Assembly: GCA_903871805.1 (NCBI GenBank)
Contig: CAIQIE010000248.1
Location: forward strand, 1 to 64,000
DNA from: an uncultured Planctomycetaceae bacterium
GTDB taxonomy: Bacteria > Planctomycetota > Planctomycetia > Planctomycetales > Planctomycetaceae
DNA length: 64,000 nucleotides
Direction of reading: 5' to 3'
Part shown: in pieces, positions 1-9,173 of the stretch
How the letters are laid out: each line of letters opens with the position of its first letter
Numbering within the stretch: position 1 is the first letter of the stretch
Translations under genes and position numbers: made by a program
The notes under the pieces: generated by a model
What the model saw: the letters and a program-made list of their open reading frames with translations, nothing else
Told to the model about the DNA's origin: nothing
Databases searched by the model: none

Positions 1-60
1 CAGATCCTTAAAACATGCCACCAGTTCTTCAAGGGTCGCCAATTTCGCCTGACTCGCCAT
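1..60 (-). CDS. 5' end of an unidentified gene running off the window
   Basis: Only the first 20 codons are visible, reading MASQAKLATLEELVACFKDL on the minus strand. The start is supported by an ATG at 60-58 preceded by a strong Shine-Dalgarno sequence, GGGAGG, about ten bases upstream. The ORF track omits it because it is short and cut by the window edge. No family can be assigned from so few residues; the rest lies at lower coordinates outside the window. Confidence 0.6.
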   Translation of the reverse strand, partial: MASQAKLATLEELVACFKDL

Positions 61-672
61 GACCATTCCTCCCTGCAGATTCAGAGATCCCAAAGAGGAT
101 GTAATAGCAGATTAGTCGCTAATGCGCAAATTTACCAAAACAACCCACATTACCCAGTGTGCGCGCTGGCCGTGGCCGAGGGGGGAGTTGAGTTTGAAAA
201 TTATGCCAGAATGGGGCTGAACTTCTCCGTTATGTGCAGGTTCGAATATTCAAAATGAATAGCAGGTGTCAGCGATGGGAAGTTGATGGGGCGTTTGAAA
301 TGCGGGGATATATCGCCTTTATGGTGAAACTCAGAAAATGCAGCGTTTTCCTCAGTCACTGTGAACTATGATGAATCAGGACGAGGACTTTGCATGACGA
401 TGGATGTTCTCGTAAGTGGTAATTTTTCGAATTGTCTGAGTCCGGCATGCAGGGGCATCGCAAAACTGTAGCGACCACGCTGGCTGAGGAATGCGAGAAA
501 AAACACTTAAGATTTTCAAAATTCGAGTACATACCTGGAGATATTGGCAAGGTCTTCTGGTTTGTATCAGAAAAAGTGATAAATTTTTTTACGGCTGCGT
601 GTTGGTTTCCTTCTTTGCCGGGTAAAGTGAGGAGACAAACTGTTCAGGTTGCTCGGTTCGGAGAATATCGCA
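61..672. other. intergenic region, divergent between the edge gene and the FHA gene
   Basis: About 600 bases with no convincing gene. The ORFs listed here (356-550 minus, 432-707 plus) have no recognisable family and no good ribosome binding site. It must contain the promoters of the two divergent genes; no confident -35/-10 pair was identified. Confidence 0.5.
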
Positions 673-1593
673 ATGATTTCAGCGGAATTAAAGGTCTTCG
701 GTGGTAAACACGCTGGGCAGATCATTCCCCTGAACCGTCGAAAATTTCTGATTGGCCGAGAACAGGATTGTCAGTTACGTCCGAATAGCGAGATGGTCAG
801 TAGGCACCACTGCGTGTTCAGTGTGGACGATTTTTCGGTACGATTACGCGACCTCGGAAGTACCAATGGGACTTTGGTGAATGGCGAACGCATCCGGAAA
901 GAAACCGTCCTTGCTGAAGGTGACAGAATTCTGATAGGGAATTTGGATTTTCTGTTGGTAATTCGAGCGGGTGTAGTGGTTCCTGAGTCGGACAGTGCCG
1001 TTTTGCCGACAGCAATTGTGTCTGCGATAGATACCCAGGTAACAACTCCGGGTTTGCCGGTGTCTCCTGGCGTCGCATCACCGACGACGGTCTCTTCTGA
1101 TACCACGGTCACTTTGCCAATCGCCGCGCCGAATATGCCAGTCCCTTCAGTGGTTGCGGCTCAGTCGCCAGCGTTTGGTGGAATGGATCAGGCTGGGCTG
1201 CAGATGCCTGGCATGATGCCCGGGCAATATCCTTACCCGGCGATGATGCCACCTATGGGATATCCAGGGGGGATGTACGGTGGTTTTCCGTATCAGCCGC
1301 AGATGATGCCGGGTTATGGTCAGGTGTACAACCCGATGATGTCGCCGATGATGCCTCCTGTGGGCTACCAGATGGCGCCTGGTATGCCGGGTGCGGCGGC
1401 AGCCATGCAGGCACCTGCGCCTGCTGCAGAATCGTCCGTTGAGGTCTCGCTGCCTGATCCGAGTACAACGGGGGCTAAAGAGGCCGAGGTCGCGAAGGGA
1501 AGTACGGGAGCCAACACAAAGGATACCGCGAAGCCAACCGGGGCCGCTGATGCCATCATCAAGCAATATTTGGGACGCCGCCCTGGCGGTTGA
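673..1593 (+). CDS. FHA domain protein with Met/Pro/Gly/Tyr-rich tail
   Basis: A forkhead-associated domain occupies roughly residues 5-95. The phosphothreonine-binding signature is intact: GRE near residue 28, SRHH near 43, and LGSTNGT near 61. Such domains read phosphorylation by Ser/Thr kinases, which are numerous in planctomycetes. After a Thr/Val/Pro linker, residues about 180-250 are dominated by repeats of Met, Pro, Gly and Tyr (MMPP, GYPGG and similar), and the C-terminus is charged. There is no membrane segment, so a cytoplasmic adaptor is likely. The ORF track begins at a TTG (649), but ATG at 673 has GGAG about nine bases upstream and begins exactly at the domain, so I prefer it. 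The binding partner is unknown. Confidence 0.85.
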   Translation: MISAELKVFGGKHAGQIIPLNRRKFLIGREQDCQLRPNSEMVSRHHCVFSVDDFSVRLRDLGSTNGTLVNGERIRKETVLAEGDRILIGNLDFLLVIRAGVVVPESDSAVLPTAIVSAIDTQVTTPGLPVSPGVASPTTVSSDTTVTLPIAAPNMPVPSVVAAQSPAFGGMDQAGLQMPGMMPGQYPYPAMMPPMGYPGGMYGGFPYQPQMMPGYGQVYNPMMSPMMPPVGYQMAPGMPGAAAAMQAPAPAAESSVEVSLPDPSTTGAKEAEVAKGSTGANTKDTAKPTGAADAIIKQYLGRRPGG

Positions 1594-1799
1594 GATGTGC
1601 CGCCGCCGTTGTTATCGACGGATTGTCGGATGGCGATTGTTTGTGCTGTCTTGCCGGCCGTTAGTGTCTGAAATGTACCAGCTTTTTCGAATCCGGGCAA
1701 AAAAAGGGACCGGATTAGTGCTTCTGGTTGGTATGATGGCGCAGATTCATCGTTAACAGATCGAGTCGTGCTGGTTTGTGCAGGCGAGGGCTGGATTTC

Positions 1800-2027
1800 A
1801 TGGCTGACCAGGCTGACGTGCAACGCAGGTACAAGGAGTTTCTGGATTTGCTGCCCCTGACTTTAGCGCTGGCTGGGTTGCCGCCAAGCGAGTCGGGCAG
1901 ATATTTCACTGCGGAGCAGATAGAGTCCAGATTATTTACGATCCGGCATGCGTGGAAGGCGTCGCGTCAAGTTGTCAGGGAGTGTGTGACGGCTGGTGCA
2001 GCCCAGTCCGGGCAGGGTGAGGGGTGA
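1800..2027 (+). CDS. small hypothetical protein (75 aa)
   Basis: A short basic/helical protein beginning MADQADVQRRYKEFLDLLPL. It contains a likely amphipathic helix and the segment ESRLFTIRHAWKASRQVVRE. The track starts 24 bases earlier at an alternative codon; ATG 1800 gives a cleaner N-terminus. It lies between the FHA gene and nusA on the same strand. It resembles the short conserved hypothetical proteins of planctomycetes, but I do not recognise a named family and give no function. Reading-frame quality and absence of low-complexity favour a real gene. Confidence 0.55.
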   Translation: MADQADVQRRYKEFLDLLPLTLALAGLPPSESGRYFTAEQIESRLFTIRHAWKASRQVVRECVTAGAAQSGQGEG

Positions 2028-2428
2028 GGTGTTGGTGCTTATTATGATGTGTGGATCAAGGCTGAGTGGGGCGATTTCAGTGGATCAATGGGGTTGATTG
2101 GTCGACATGAGAAGTGGGTGGTTGCTTGACATGGTGTTCAGTTGCCAGTAATTTTCAGCAGCAGTTGAAGTTGCGGCTGGTGAAGAAGTCTTCTGGCCGG
2201 TTTGGTTTTGTGCTGTTTGGTTTCGGGATATTCGTGCTTAAGGGACATGAAGTGGGCGAGATGTAGGTCTTTTTCCATTTCACTGGCCTTTCGGGATTTA
2301 GGGTGTGCGGCGCGCCCCTGTTTCCCTGGTTGGTCTCTGTTCCGGCAGGCTCCGTCTGTCGGGTGCGAAAAGTGGGACATTGATCCCGCTTTTTTTTTAC
2401 CAGGTGCAGTTCAACAGATCTTATCCTC
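2028..2428. other. intergenic region upstream of nusA
   Basis: About 400 bases without a supported gene. The ORFs on both strands look like shadows. In many bacteria rimP sits immediately before nusA; no RimP-like reading frame is visible here. The region probably carries the nusA operon promoter and leader. Confidence 0.45.
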
Positions 2429-3694
2429 ATGAATGGTAACGAAATTCTTAGAATTGTTGACGCGATTCACCGTGACAAGGCCATCGACTCGGATGTGGTC
2501 TTCGAGGGGATAGAGCAGGCCATTTTGTCTGCTGCGCGAAAGCATTTCTCCGAAGATGAGCAGTTGGAAGTTCGCATTGACCGGGCGACTGGTGAGCCTT
2601 CGTTGATTTGCGATGGGCGAGCTTTAGAGCCGGAGTTGCTGGGGGACTTGTTGGGTCGGATTTCGGCTCAGACGGCCAAGCAGGTGATGATTCAGAAGAT
2701 TCGCGAGGCAGAGCGAGATGCTTTGTACGACGAGTATCTGGATTTGCGAAGCCAGTTGATTTCAGGTCAGGTGACTCGCGTAGATCGCGGGACCGTGATT
2801 GTTAAATTGGATAAGATCGAGGCGATACTTCCCCGCAGTGAGCAGATACGGAAGGAAAACTTCCGAACGGGGGATCGTGTCCGGGCAATTGTTTTGGATG
2901 TTCGGAAGGCGGGAAGCCGGGTTCGGGTTATTCTCAGCAGGACTCATCCTGACTTTGTTCGTCGATTGTTTGAGATTGAGATACCAGAGGTGAATGATCG
3001 GGTGATTGAAGTTCGGTCGATTGCACGAGAGGCTGGTAATCGTTCTAAGGTTGCAGTGTCTTGTGCAGACACCACGATTGATTGTGTTGGTGCCTGTGTG
3101 GGTGTTCGTGGTGCTCGAATCCGAGGGATTGTTGATGAGTTGGCTGGCGAGCGTATTGATATTGTGCGTTGGAATGATTCGCTCACAATATTGGTTCCCA
3201 ATGCTCTGCAGCCAGCAGAAGTGGAAGACGTTATTTTGTGCCCGATGTTGGGTAAGGTGATTGTGTTGGTGCGTGATGATCAATTGTCTTTGGCGATCGG
3301 GAAGTTTGGGCAGAATGTGCGTCTGGCTTCAAAATTGGTGGGTTGGGATATTAATGTGATGACGCAGGTGCAGTTGGATGCTCAGTTGGACAAATCAATT
3401 GAGGCGTTTTGTGTTGTGCCTGAAGTGACATCGGAGTTGGCAGAGAGTTTGGTGTCTCAGGGATTCTTCACCTTTGACGACTTGTCGGTGATTGAGCCTG
3501 AGCAGTTGGTGGAGATGAGTGGCCTGTCAGCCGCTGATTGTGATCGAATTATAGAGTATGCCGACAGGGAGAGCGCCCGCCTTGAGGTTGAAGAGCGTTA
3601 TCAGGCGGAGCAGCGAAAGTTGGGCGCACTTGGTGGGACTGCTGTTCCGGCGGGTGGAAAAGTTGGCGGGTCGCAGGTTGCGGAAGAAACTTAG
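2429..3694 (+). CDS. nusA: transcription termination/antitermination factor NusA
   Basis: NusA binds RNA polymerase and nascent RNA, modulating pausing, termination and antitermination. The 421-residue protein shows the expected order: N-terminal polymerase-binding domain (1 to about 105), S1 RNA-binding domain (about 110-180, beginning [20 protein letters not shown]), then two KH domains, including the conserved [18 protein letters not shown] segment near residue 285. A helix-hairpin-helix-like C-terminal part follows (about 335-395) with a charged tail. ATG 2429 gives the canonical NusA N-terminus ([13 protein letters not shown]). It is followed on the same strand by infB and rbfA, the classic nusA-infB-rbfA translation/transcription operon, although a 346-base gap precedes infB. 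Confidence 0.97.
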   Translation: MNGNEILRIVDAIHRDKAIDSDVVFEGIEQAILSAARKHFSEDEQLEVRIDRATGEPSLICDGRALEPELLGDLLGRISAQTAKQVMIQKIREAERDALYDEYLDLRSQLISGQVTRVDRGTVIVKLDKIEAILPRSEQIRKENFRTGDRVRAIVLDVRKAGSRVRVILSRTHPDFVRRLFEIEIPEVNDRVIEVRSIAREAGNRSKVAVSCADTTIDCVGACVGVRGARIRGIVDELAGERIDIVRWNDSLTILVPNALQPAEVEDVILCPMLGKVIVLVRDDQLSLAIGKFGQNVRLASKLVGWDINVMTQVQLDAQLDKSIEAFCVVPEVTSELAESLVSQGFFTFDDLSVIEPEQLVEMSGLSAADCDRIIEYADRESARLEVEERYQAEQRKLGALGGTAVPAGGKVGGSQVAEET

Positions 3695-4040
3695 TGTTTT
3701 GCGAGATAGGGACTGTGTCCGTATTGGTTTAGATGGTTTTTGTTTTGGGGTGCGTGTCAGGCAGTAATGTCTGGCAAAGGAGATAGAGTCTTCAAAAGTT
3801 GACCGGGTGTTTTGGTTTTGAAGTGGAGTTGGGCAGCGAAGTAATTTTCCTGTTCGATGTGTATCGGGAGTTTTGAATAACGTGTCCATCGGCATTTGCC
3901 GGCACTGGGATTGTTCGGTCGAGTGGCATCGGCGGGCGAAGGTTCTTCGCTGATTGCAGCCCAGTAGTTTCGAGTGCAGTTGTGCTGTCTTGGCCATCGG
4001 ATGATTCCGGCCGACACTGGCAGCCTAAGGGGTTTGTGTT
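3695..4040. other. spacer between nusA and infB
   Basis: 346 bases with no supportable gene; opposite-strand ORFs (3527-3997, 3757-4017) have atypical Thr/Asn/Arg-rich compositions. The last bases include AAGGGG, the ribosome binding site for the TTG start of infB. Confidence 0.45.
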
Positions 4041-6941
4041 TTGAAGATTCGAATCTTTGCCCTTGCCAGAGATTTAGGGCTCGACAGCAAGGTCTTGATT
4101 GACCTTTGTGAAGAAGCCGGCGTTAAGTTACGCAACGCACTGGCAACCATTAGTGAAGAAGAACGCGATCAGGTCGTTGCCTTCATCAAAAAGAAGGGAG
4201 CGAGTCCGACGGTGGAAACTGCTGCCGCAGAGCCTACGCCGGTTCGGGACCAGCCGAATTTCGGTGGCCGGGTTCGGGTAATCGGTGTGGGGACTCAGAA
4301 GTCGGGCAGAGCGGGCGCGGAAGAGCATGAACTGGACCATGTTCCCGTTGGGGGCGATGGTTTGGTTGAGGTTCCGGAAGCTACGTCGGCGTCGGAGGAG
4401 ATTGCGGTAATTGAAGAACCGGCTGAGACGCTTGCGGAGCCCGTTGCGAGCGTTGTTGAGGCTGCCGTTCCGTTGGAAGTTGTCGAGGAAGCTGCGGCAG
4501 AAATTCCAGCCGTTATTGTAGAGGAGATTGCTATTTCTCCGGCAGTGCCTGAGGTGGAGGCAAGTGGTGAGGAGGAAGTACCCCAGGCGGCACCGGTTGC
4601 TCAGGCGGCTGTGCCGGTTGTAACAGCGGTTTCCAGGGCAGCAGTGCCACCCGCGGTAGTGGCGCAGGCTCCTGTGGTAACTCCGGCCGTGGTAGCGGAG
4701 CAACCCGGCAGCGGCGATATGATGCGGCGTCCGCGGCCTCAGCAGTTTCGGGAAATGCGTCCCATTGGATCTGTGAAAGATCGTGAGCAGGCGGCGGCAG
4801 CAGCAGCAGCGCGTCCCGCATCGCCGATCAAGGTGGGCAAGGAGAAAGCTGCGCCACGTCCGATCGTGGCCGCTCCTCCGGAATACGTGCCTCCGACCAT
4901 CAAGAAGCCCAAGCCGAAAGAGGAGAAGGTTCAGAAGCCTGACATGTCGTTGTCAGATCTTGTGGATCGCAGAAGTCCGCTTGCGGATCAGTTAACGGCA
5001 CTGCGGAAAGCGAGAGAAGAGCAAGAGGCCCCTCCGCAGGCTGCGCCGGCAAGGCCGTCCCGTCCTGGAGCAGGTCGTGGTTCGCTGTTGAAGGAACTGC
5101 GAGAATCTCGTGAGGCGGAGCGTCAGGCAAAGAAGTTGAAGCGTAAGAAGCGGACTGGCGCGATCGAGCTAAAGACTGCCGCCCAGATTTCTTTCCCACT
5201 GACGGTGCGAGCGTTGTCGGAGGCCATTGGTCGTCCTGCGAAGGCGATTATTGGACTGCTGTTTAAGCAGGGCCGAATGGTCACGATCAACGACGAGCTG
5301 GGTGAAGAAGAGTCGATGGAAGTCGCTATGGAACTTGGCGTCGATCTGTCGTTCAAGCGATCCCGCGACATTGAAGCTGAGCTGCTGGCTTCGTTGGATC
5401 ACGAAGATCCGCCAGAGTTAATGACGGTTCGGCCTCCGATTATCACGATTCTTGGGCACGTCGACCATGGTAAGACGACCCTTGTGGACAGAATCCGCAA
5501 GGCGAATGTTGCTGCGGGAGAGTTTGGCGGGATCACTCAGCACATCGCGGCGTATCAGGTGGAGTACGAAGGGCATCGATTGACCTTTGTGGATACACCG
5601 GGCCACGCGGCGTTTGGAGAGATGCGGTCGCGAGGCGCTAACGTAACTGACATTATTGTGCTGGTGGTGGCTGCAGACGACGGCGTGATGCCACAGACGG
5701 TTGAATGTATTAGTCATGCCCGAAACGCCGGAGTGCCGGTGGTTGTGGCACTGAACAAGATCGATCTGCCGGGCGTGGACGAGCAGCGAATTCTGCAGCA
5801 GTTGGCGCAGCACGAGATTCTGCCGGCAGAGTGGGGTGGTGAATACGAAGTGGTTCGAACCTCCGGTGCGACGGGTAAGGGCGTCGATAAGTTGCTGGAG
5901 ACGCTGATTTTGACGGCGGAATTGCATGAGTTGAAGGCCAATCCGGACCGGGATAGTCTTGGTGTTTGTCTCGAGTCCTTTCGGGATGAGGGGCGAGGAG
6001 CGATTGCGTGGCTTATCGTGCAGAAGGGGACTTTGCGTGTAGGTGACATCGTATTGTGCGGGTCCACCTATGGGCGAATTCGCGCCATGTACAATGACCG
6101 GGACGAGGCAATTACGGAGGCTGGGCCATCTGTTCCGGTAAAAGTATCGGGTCTGATGGACGTTCCGGGAGCTGGCGACCACTTCTTTGTGATGAAGGAC
6201 ATTGAAGAGGCGCGGGAGACGGCAGAAACACGATTGCAGGAGGGACGCCGCGAGTCTTTGTCTCAGCGTGTTACTCCAAGAACACTCGAGGACATCCTGA
6301 ATCAGCCGCGTGCAGGCGAGGGCGTGCAGGAACTTCCATTGATTCTGAAAGCGGATTCGCCTGGATCCATCGAAGCACTTCGCAGTGAAATTGGGAAGTT
6401 TGAGCACCCGGAAGTGCGTGTTCAGATCATTCACTATGGTATTGGTGGGGTGAACGAGAGCGATGTGTACCTTGCCAGTGCGGCGGGGGCGATCATCATC
6501 GCCTTCCATGTGATTGCAGAAGAGCGAGCACAACTTCTTGCGGAGCGAGAGGGTGTGGAAATTCGCCGGTACAACATTATTTACGAGGTGACGGATCACA
6601 TTCGTCTGGCGTTGCAGGGATTGTTGCGGCCGGAACGCGTAGAAGTGTCTACGGGGCGAGCGATTGTGTTGAGAACCTTCAGTATAAGCCGATTTGGTAC
6701 GATTGCGGGTTGTCGAGTGTTGAATGGCACAATCGCGCGTGATTCCAGAGTCCACCTGATCCGTGATCAGAAGGTACTGAACGATTACAAGATTGGATCG
6801 TTGAAGCGTGAGAAGGACGATGCCAAAGAAGTCCGTGACGGGATGGAATGTGGTATTCGTCTGGAAGGCTTTAACGACGTGAAAGAGGGCGATTTGCTGG
6901 AAGCATTCCGTATTGATGAGATCAAGCGTACCTTGAGTTGA
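4041..6941 (+). CDS. infB: translation initiation factor IF-2
   Basis: IF-2 is the GTPase that places initiator tRNA on the 30S subunit and promotes subunit joining. At 966 residues it has the long form: an N-terminal IF2_N-like motif ([17 protein letters not shown]), then a long Ala/Val/Pro/Glu-rich linker to about residue 350, a second IF2_N domain near 370-420, and the G domain with GHVDHGKT (about 470), GGITQH, DTPGH and NKID. The elongation-factor-like domains and the C-terminal tRNA-binding domains follow. The start is TTG at 4041, eight bases after AAGGGG; it gives the conserved N-terminus and no upstream ATG does. It is the middle gene of nusA-infB-rbfA. Confidence 0.97.
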   Translation: MKIRIFALARDLGLDSKVLIDLCEEAGVKLRNALATISEEERDQVVAFIKKKGASPTVETAAAEPTPVRDQPNFGGRVRVIGVGTQKSGRAGAEEHELDHVPVGGDGLVEVPEATSASEEIAVIEEPAETLAEPVASVVEAAVPLEVVEEAAAEIPAVIVEEIAISPAVPEVEASGEEEVPQAAPVAQAAVPVVTAVSRAAVPPAVVAQAPVVTPAVVAEQPGSGDMMRRPRPQQFREMRPIGSVKDREQAAAAAAARPASPIKVGKEKAAPRPIVAAPPEYVPPTIKKPKPKEEKVQKPDMSLSDLVDRRSPLADQLTALRKAREEQEAPPQAAPARPSRPGAGRGSLLKELRESREAERQAKKLKRKKRTGAIELKTAAQISFPLTVRALSEAIGRPAKAIIGLLFKQGRMVTINDELGEEESMEVAMELGVDLSFKRSRDIEAELLASLDHEDPPELMTVRPPIITILGHVDHGKTTLVDRIRKANVAAGEFGGITQHIAAYQVEYEGHRLTFVDTPGHAAFGEMRSRGANVTDIIVLVVAADDGVMPQTVECISHARNAGVPVVVALNKIDLPGVDEQRILQQLAQHEILPAEWGGEYEVVRTSGATGKGVDKLLETLILTAELHELKANPDRDSLGVCLESFRDEGRGAIAWLIVQKGTLRVGDIVLCGSTYGRIRAMYNDRDEAITEAGPSVPVKVSGLMDVPGAGDHFFVMKDIEEARETAETRLQEGRRESLSQRVTPRTLEDILNQPRAGEGVQELPLILKADSPGSIEALRSEIGKFEHPEVRVQIIHYGIGGVNESDVYLASAAGAIIIAFHVIAEERAQLLAEREGVEIRRYNIIYEVTDHIRLALQGLLRPERVEVSTGRAIVLRTFSISRFGTIAGCRVLNGTIARDSRVHLIRDQKVLNDYKIGSLKREKDDAKEVRDGMECGIRLEGFNDVKEGDLLEAFRIDEIKRTLS

Positions 6942-7061
6942 GTCGGGGGCACCTCGGATTGGGGGACCGGCAGATTTGGGTTGCGTTTGGGATGAATGTT
7001 GTCACGGGTGGACGGCCCTGTTTTCGGGAATCGCCGAAAAATCGTTCTGGAAAGTAAGTGT

Positions 7062-7514
7062 ATGTCTACCCGCCGGACTGCTCGTGTAGCGTCGATGATT
7101 CGGGAAGTTGTGAGTACGGCAATACTATCGGAGTTAAGGGATCCGCGTATCAGGAACGTGACAGTTCTTGGGGCGGATGTCACTCCTGATTTGCGGTACG
7201 CCAGGATTCGTATTTCAGTGATGGGAGATGAGAAGACGGCGGCATTGACAATGCATGGTCTGAACTCGGCCAAGGGGTATCTGCAGTCGAGAGTCGGCGC
7301 CTACATTAAGAGCCGATACACGCCGGAGCTCAGGTTTTTACTTGACGATGGCATTCGAAAATCTGTGGAAATGTCGGCGATGCTTCGTGAGGTTCTGGAG
7401 GACACTGTCGGGGTGGATCCTGAGACTATCGAAGATAGCGGCACTGAGGTCAGTTCAGAGATGGCTGTTCAGGAGCAGGCTCAGGATATGTCGGGCGACT
7501 CTGGCAGGGTTTGA
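7062..7514 (+). CDS. rbfA: 30S ribosome-binding factor RbfA
   Basis: RbfA binds the free 30S subunit during late 16S rRNA processing and cold adaptation. The 150-residue protein has the family pattern: TRRTARVASMIREVVSTAI at the N-terminus, then LRDPRIRNVTVLGADVTPDL, a KH-like alpha/beta core, and RYTPELRFLLDDGIRKS near the end. An acidic tail of about 30 residues extends past the core. The track begins at a TTG at 6996, but ATG 7062 matches the family start. It lies 120 bases after infB, completing the conserved operon. Confidence 0.95.
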   Translation: MSTRRTARVASMIREVVSTAILSELRDPRIRNVTVLGADVTPDLRYARIRISVMGDEKTAALTMHGLNSAKGYLQSRVGAYIKSRYTPELRFLLDDGIRKSVEMSAMLREVLEDTVGVDPETIEDSGTEVSSEMAVQEQAQDMSGDSGRV

Positions 7515-7725
7515 GTGCGGTTGGTTGGTTGAAGCAGTGTGTTCAGGGTGCTTTCAGTAGTTCAGAGTGCATCGACCATGATGGAAGTGCTTTGCGTGCA
7601 GTCCGGTTTCGGCTGAGCATCGTGAAGGCGACTGGTGGTCGTGTGTACTGGATGGGTTAAGAGTGACGACAGAGATACAGGCGTACGAAACAGGTTCCTC
7701 GGGTCCGGGTCGACAGGGAAACGCA

Positions 7726-8700
7726 ATGGGTACGGCAAAGGCCACCAAAGCAGCTGACAAATCGCAGGTGTGTCGCAAGCTGGTTCAGGCTCTGCATAAG
7801 CTTTACGGGAAGTCGGTTCCCGTAATTGAGCAGCCGGTACTTGAGACCATGCTGTTCGGTGTTTGTCTTGAGGACAATCGCTGGGAGCAGGCAGAGTTAT
7901 CTCTGAAGGATCTGATGTCATCTTATTTTGATCTGAACGAGATTCGTGTCAGTTCAATTTCAGAGCTATCTGCGGCTTTGGCGCCGTTGAAAGACGCTGA
8001 ATGGAAGGGATTGCGGATCCGCGCAATTCTCAGATTCATATTCGAGTCGGGTTACACCTACGAATTCGAGAAGCTGCGTCGTCAGACTCAGGAGCAGGCG
8101 GTCAAGACTCTGAAGAAGATTCAGGAGTTGAGTCCGTTTGTGAGGGATTTTATTCTTCAGGAGATTCTTGGCTGTCATATCGTGTGCCTTGACGGGTCCA
8201 TGTTCAAGGCGGCTCGATGGCTTGGTTTGGTGCCACTGGAGATGGATCAGGTTGAGGCATCAGAGTTTCTGAAGGGAGGACTTCGAAAGTCCGAAGTTGC
8301 TGAATTCTGTCATCTCCTGCGGTGCCTTGCGACGGATCCCCAGTATTCCTCCAGGTTGTTTGAGCAGCCGGACGCTGAGTTTTCCATGGACGACGTCATG
8401 GACCGTTTCACAGAGCTTCAGAATCCCAGGAAGAAGGCTGCCCGGCCGGCTCCCGAGCCAGTTCGTCAGGAGAAAGTCGGTTCGAATCAAAAGAAGTCTG
8501 TAGTGGAAAAGGAACAAGTGGCTGGGAAGCCGGCACCTGCAAAGAATTTGAAATCAGCGGCTTCAGGTGTTAGTGGGAAGTCCAGTTCCTCTGCGTCCGC
8601 GAGTGAAAAGAAGTCTGACGCGGCCCAGCCGGTGAAATCAGTGAAGGTTGCGGACAAGTCGTCGAAGGGCAAGGCGGCTACAGGAAAACCTCGAAAGTAG
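7726..8700 (+). CDS. endonuclease III-like (HhH-GPD fold) protein with degenerate active site
   Basis: The central part (about residues 10-200) follows the helix-hairpin-helix glycosylase fold. The segment LSPFVRDFILQEILGCHIVC LDG aligns by eye with the LPGVGRKTA...VDTHIFRV region of endonuclease III. The catalytic Asp position appears kept (LDGSMFKA), but the hairpin Gly-rich turn and the catalytic Lys are absent, and no C-terminal four-Cys [4Fe-4S] loop is seen. The last 100 residues are Lys/Ser/Ala/Pro-rich, like a DNA- or RNA-binding tail. ATG 7726, with AGGGA six bases upstream, is preferred to the GTG at 7663. It follows the rbfA operon. Either a structural DNA-binding relative or an altered glycosylase; activity cannot be claimed. 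Confidence 0.7.
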   Translation: MGTAKATKAADKSQVCRKLVQALHKLYGKSVPVIEQPVLETMLFGVCLEDNRWEQAELSLKDLMSSYFDLNEIRVSSISELSAALAPLKDAEWKGLRIRAILRFIFESGYTYEFEKLRRQTQEQAVKTLKKIQELSPFVRDFILQEILGCHIVCLDGSMFKAARWLGLVPLEMDQVEASEFLKGGLRKSEVAEFCHLLRCLATDPQYSSRLFEQPDAEFSMDDVMDRFTELQNPRKKAARPAPEPVRQEKVGSNQKKSVVEKEQVAGKPAPAKNLKSAASGVSGKSSSSASASEKKSDAAQPVKSVKVADKSSKGKAATGKPRK

Positions 8701-9173
8701 GTTCTGGGGTTTTCGGGCATGGCACAGGCTTTCGTTGACGCCAGCCCACTGGATGATCTGCGCTATGGATTATCATGCATAGCTTTTTCCCGTCGTGAGT
8801 GAATAGCCATCGCAGACGACAGGTTGGACGTTACAGACGCTGACATGCTGTGCCCCATGCTTGCCGTTCGGAGACAGGGGCAACGTGAGCCGAGTGTTTC
8901 TTCCGTCGTAGCGATTGGGGGGCGGTCTCTTGCGGTCGCCGTGAACCCGGGCGATTTTGCATCGCGTGAAACCGGTGGGTCAGGCATTGCGATTCCGACG
9001 CGGCGTTGGGCTCTATGCGAGCAAATGGTGGGGGTGGCGGAGTGCTGGAAATTGCCCGTCAGGAGTGAGGCATTTTCAGCCAGCAGAAAGCGAACTCGAC
9101 AGAATTGCCTTCGGGTTTAATAATATGACCAGGACGAAGATACGTTTTCTGGATCATTTGCGGGCTGCGAGTT
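8701..9173. other. intergenic region upstream of the TPR gene
   Basis: About 470 bases. Two overlapping plus-strand ORFs (8824-9120 and 8957-9214) have no recognisable family, poor starts and run into the next gene, so they were not called. Likely holds the promoter of the TPR gene. Confidence 0.4.

Noticed and set aside
2202-2432. Candidate RimP or leader gene before nusA
   Set aside because: The plus ORF has no RimP features and its Cys/Trp-rich composition looks like noise.
5418-6755. 445-residue minus-strand ORF
   Set aside because: It lies wholly opposite the infB G-domain region and has Arg/His/Asn-rich composition; a shadow of a high-GC gene.
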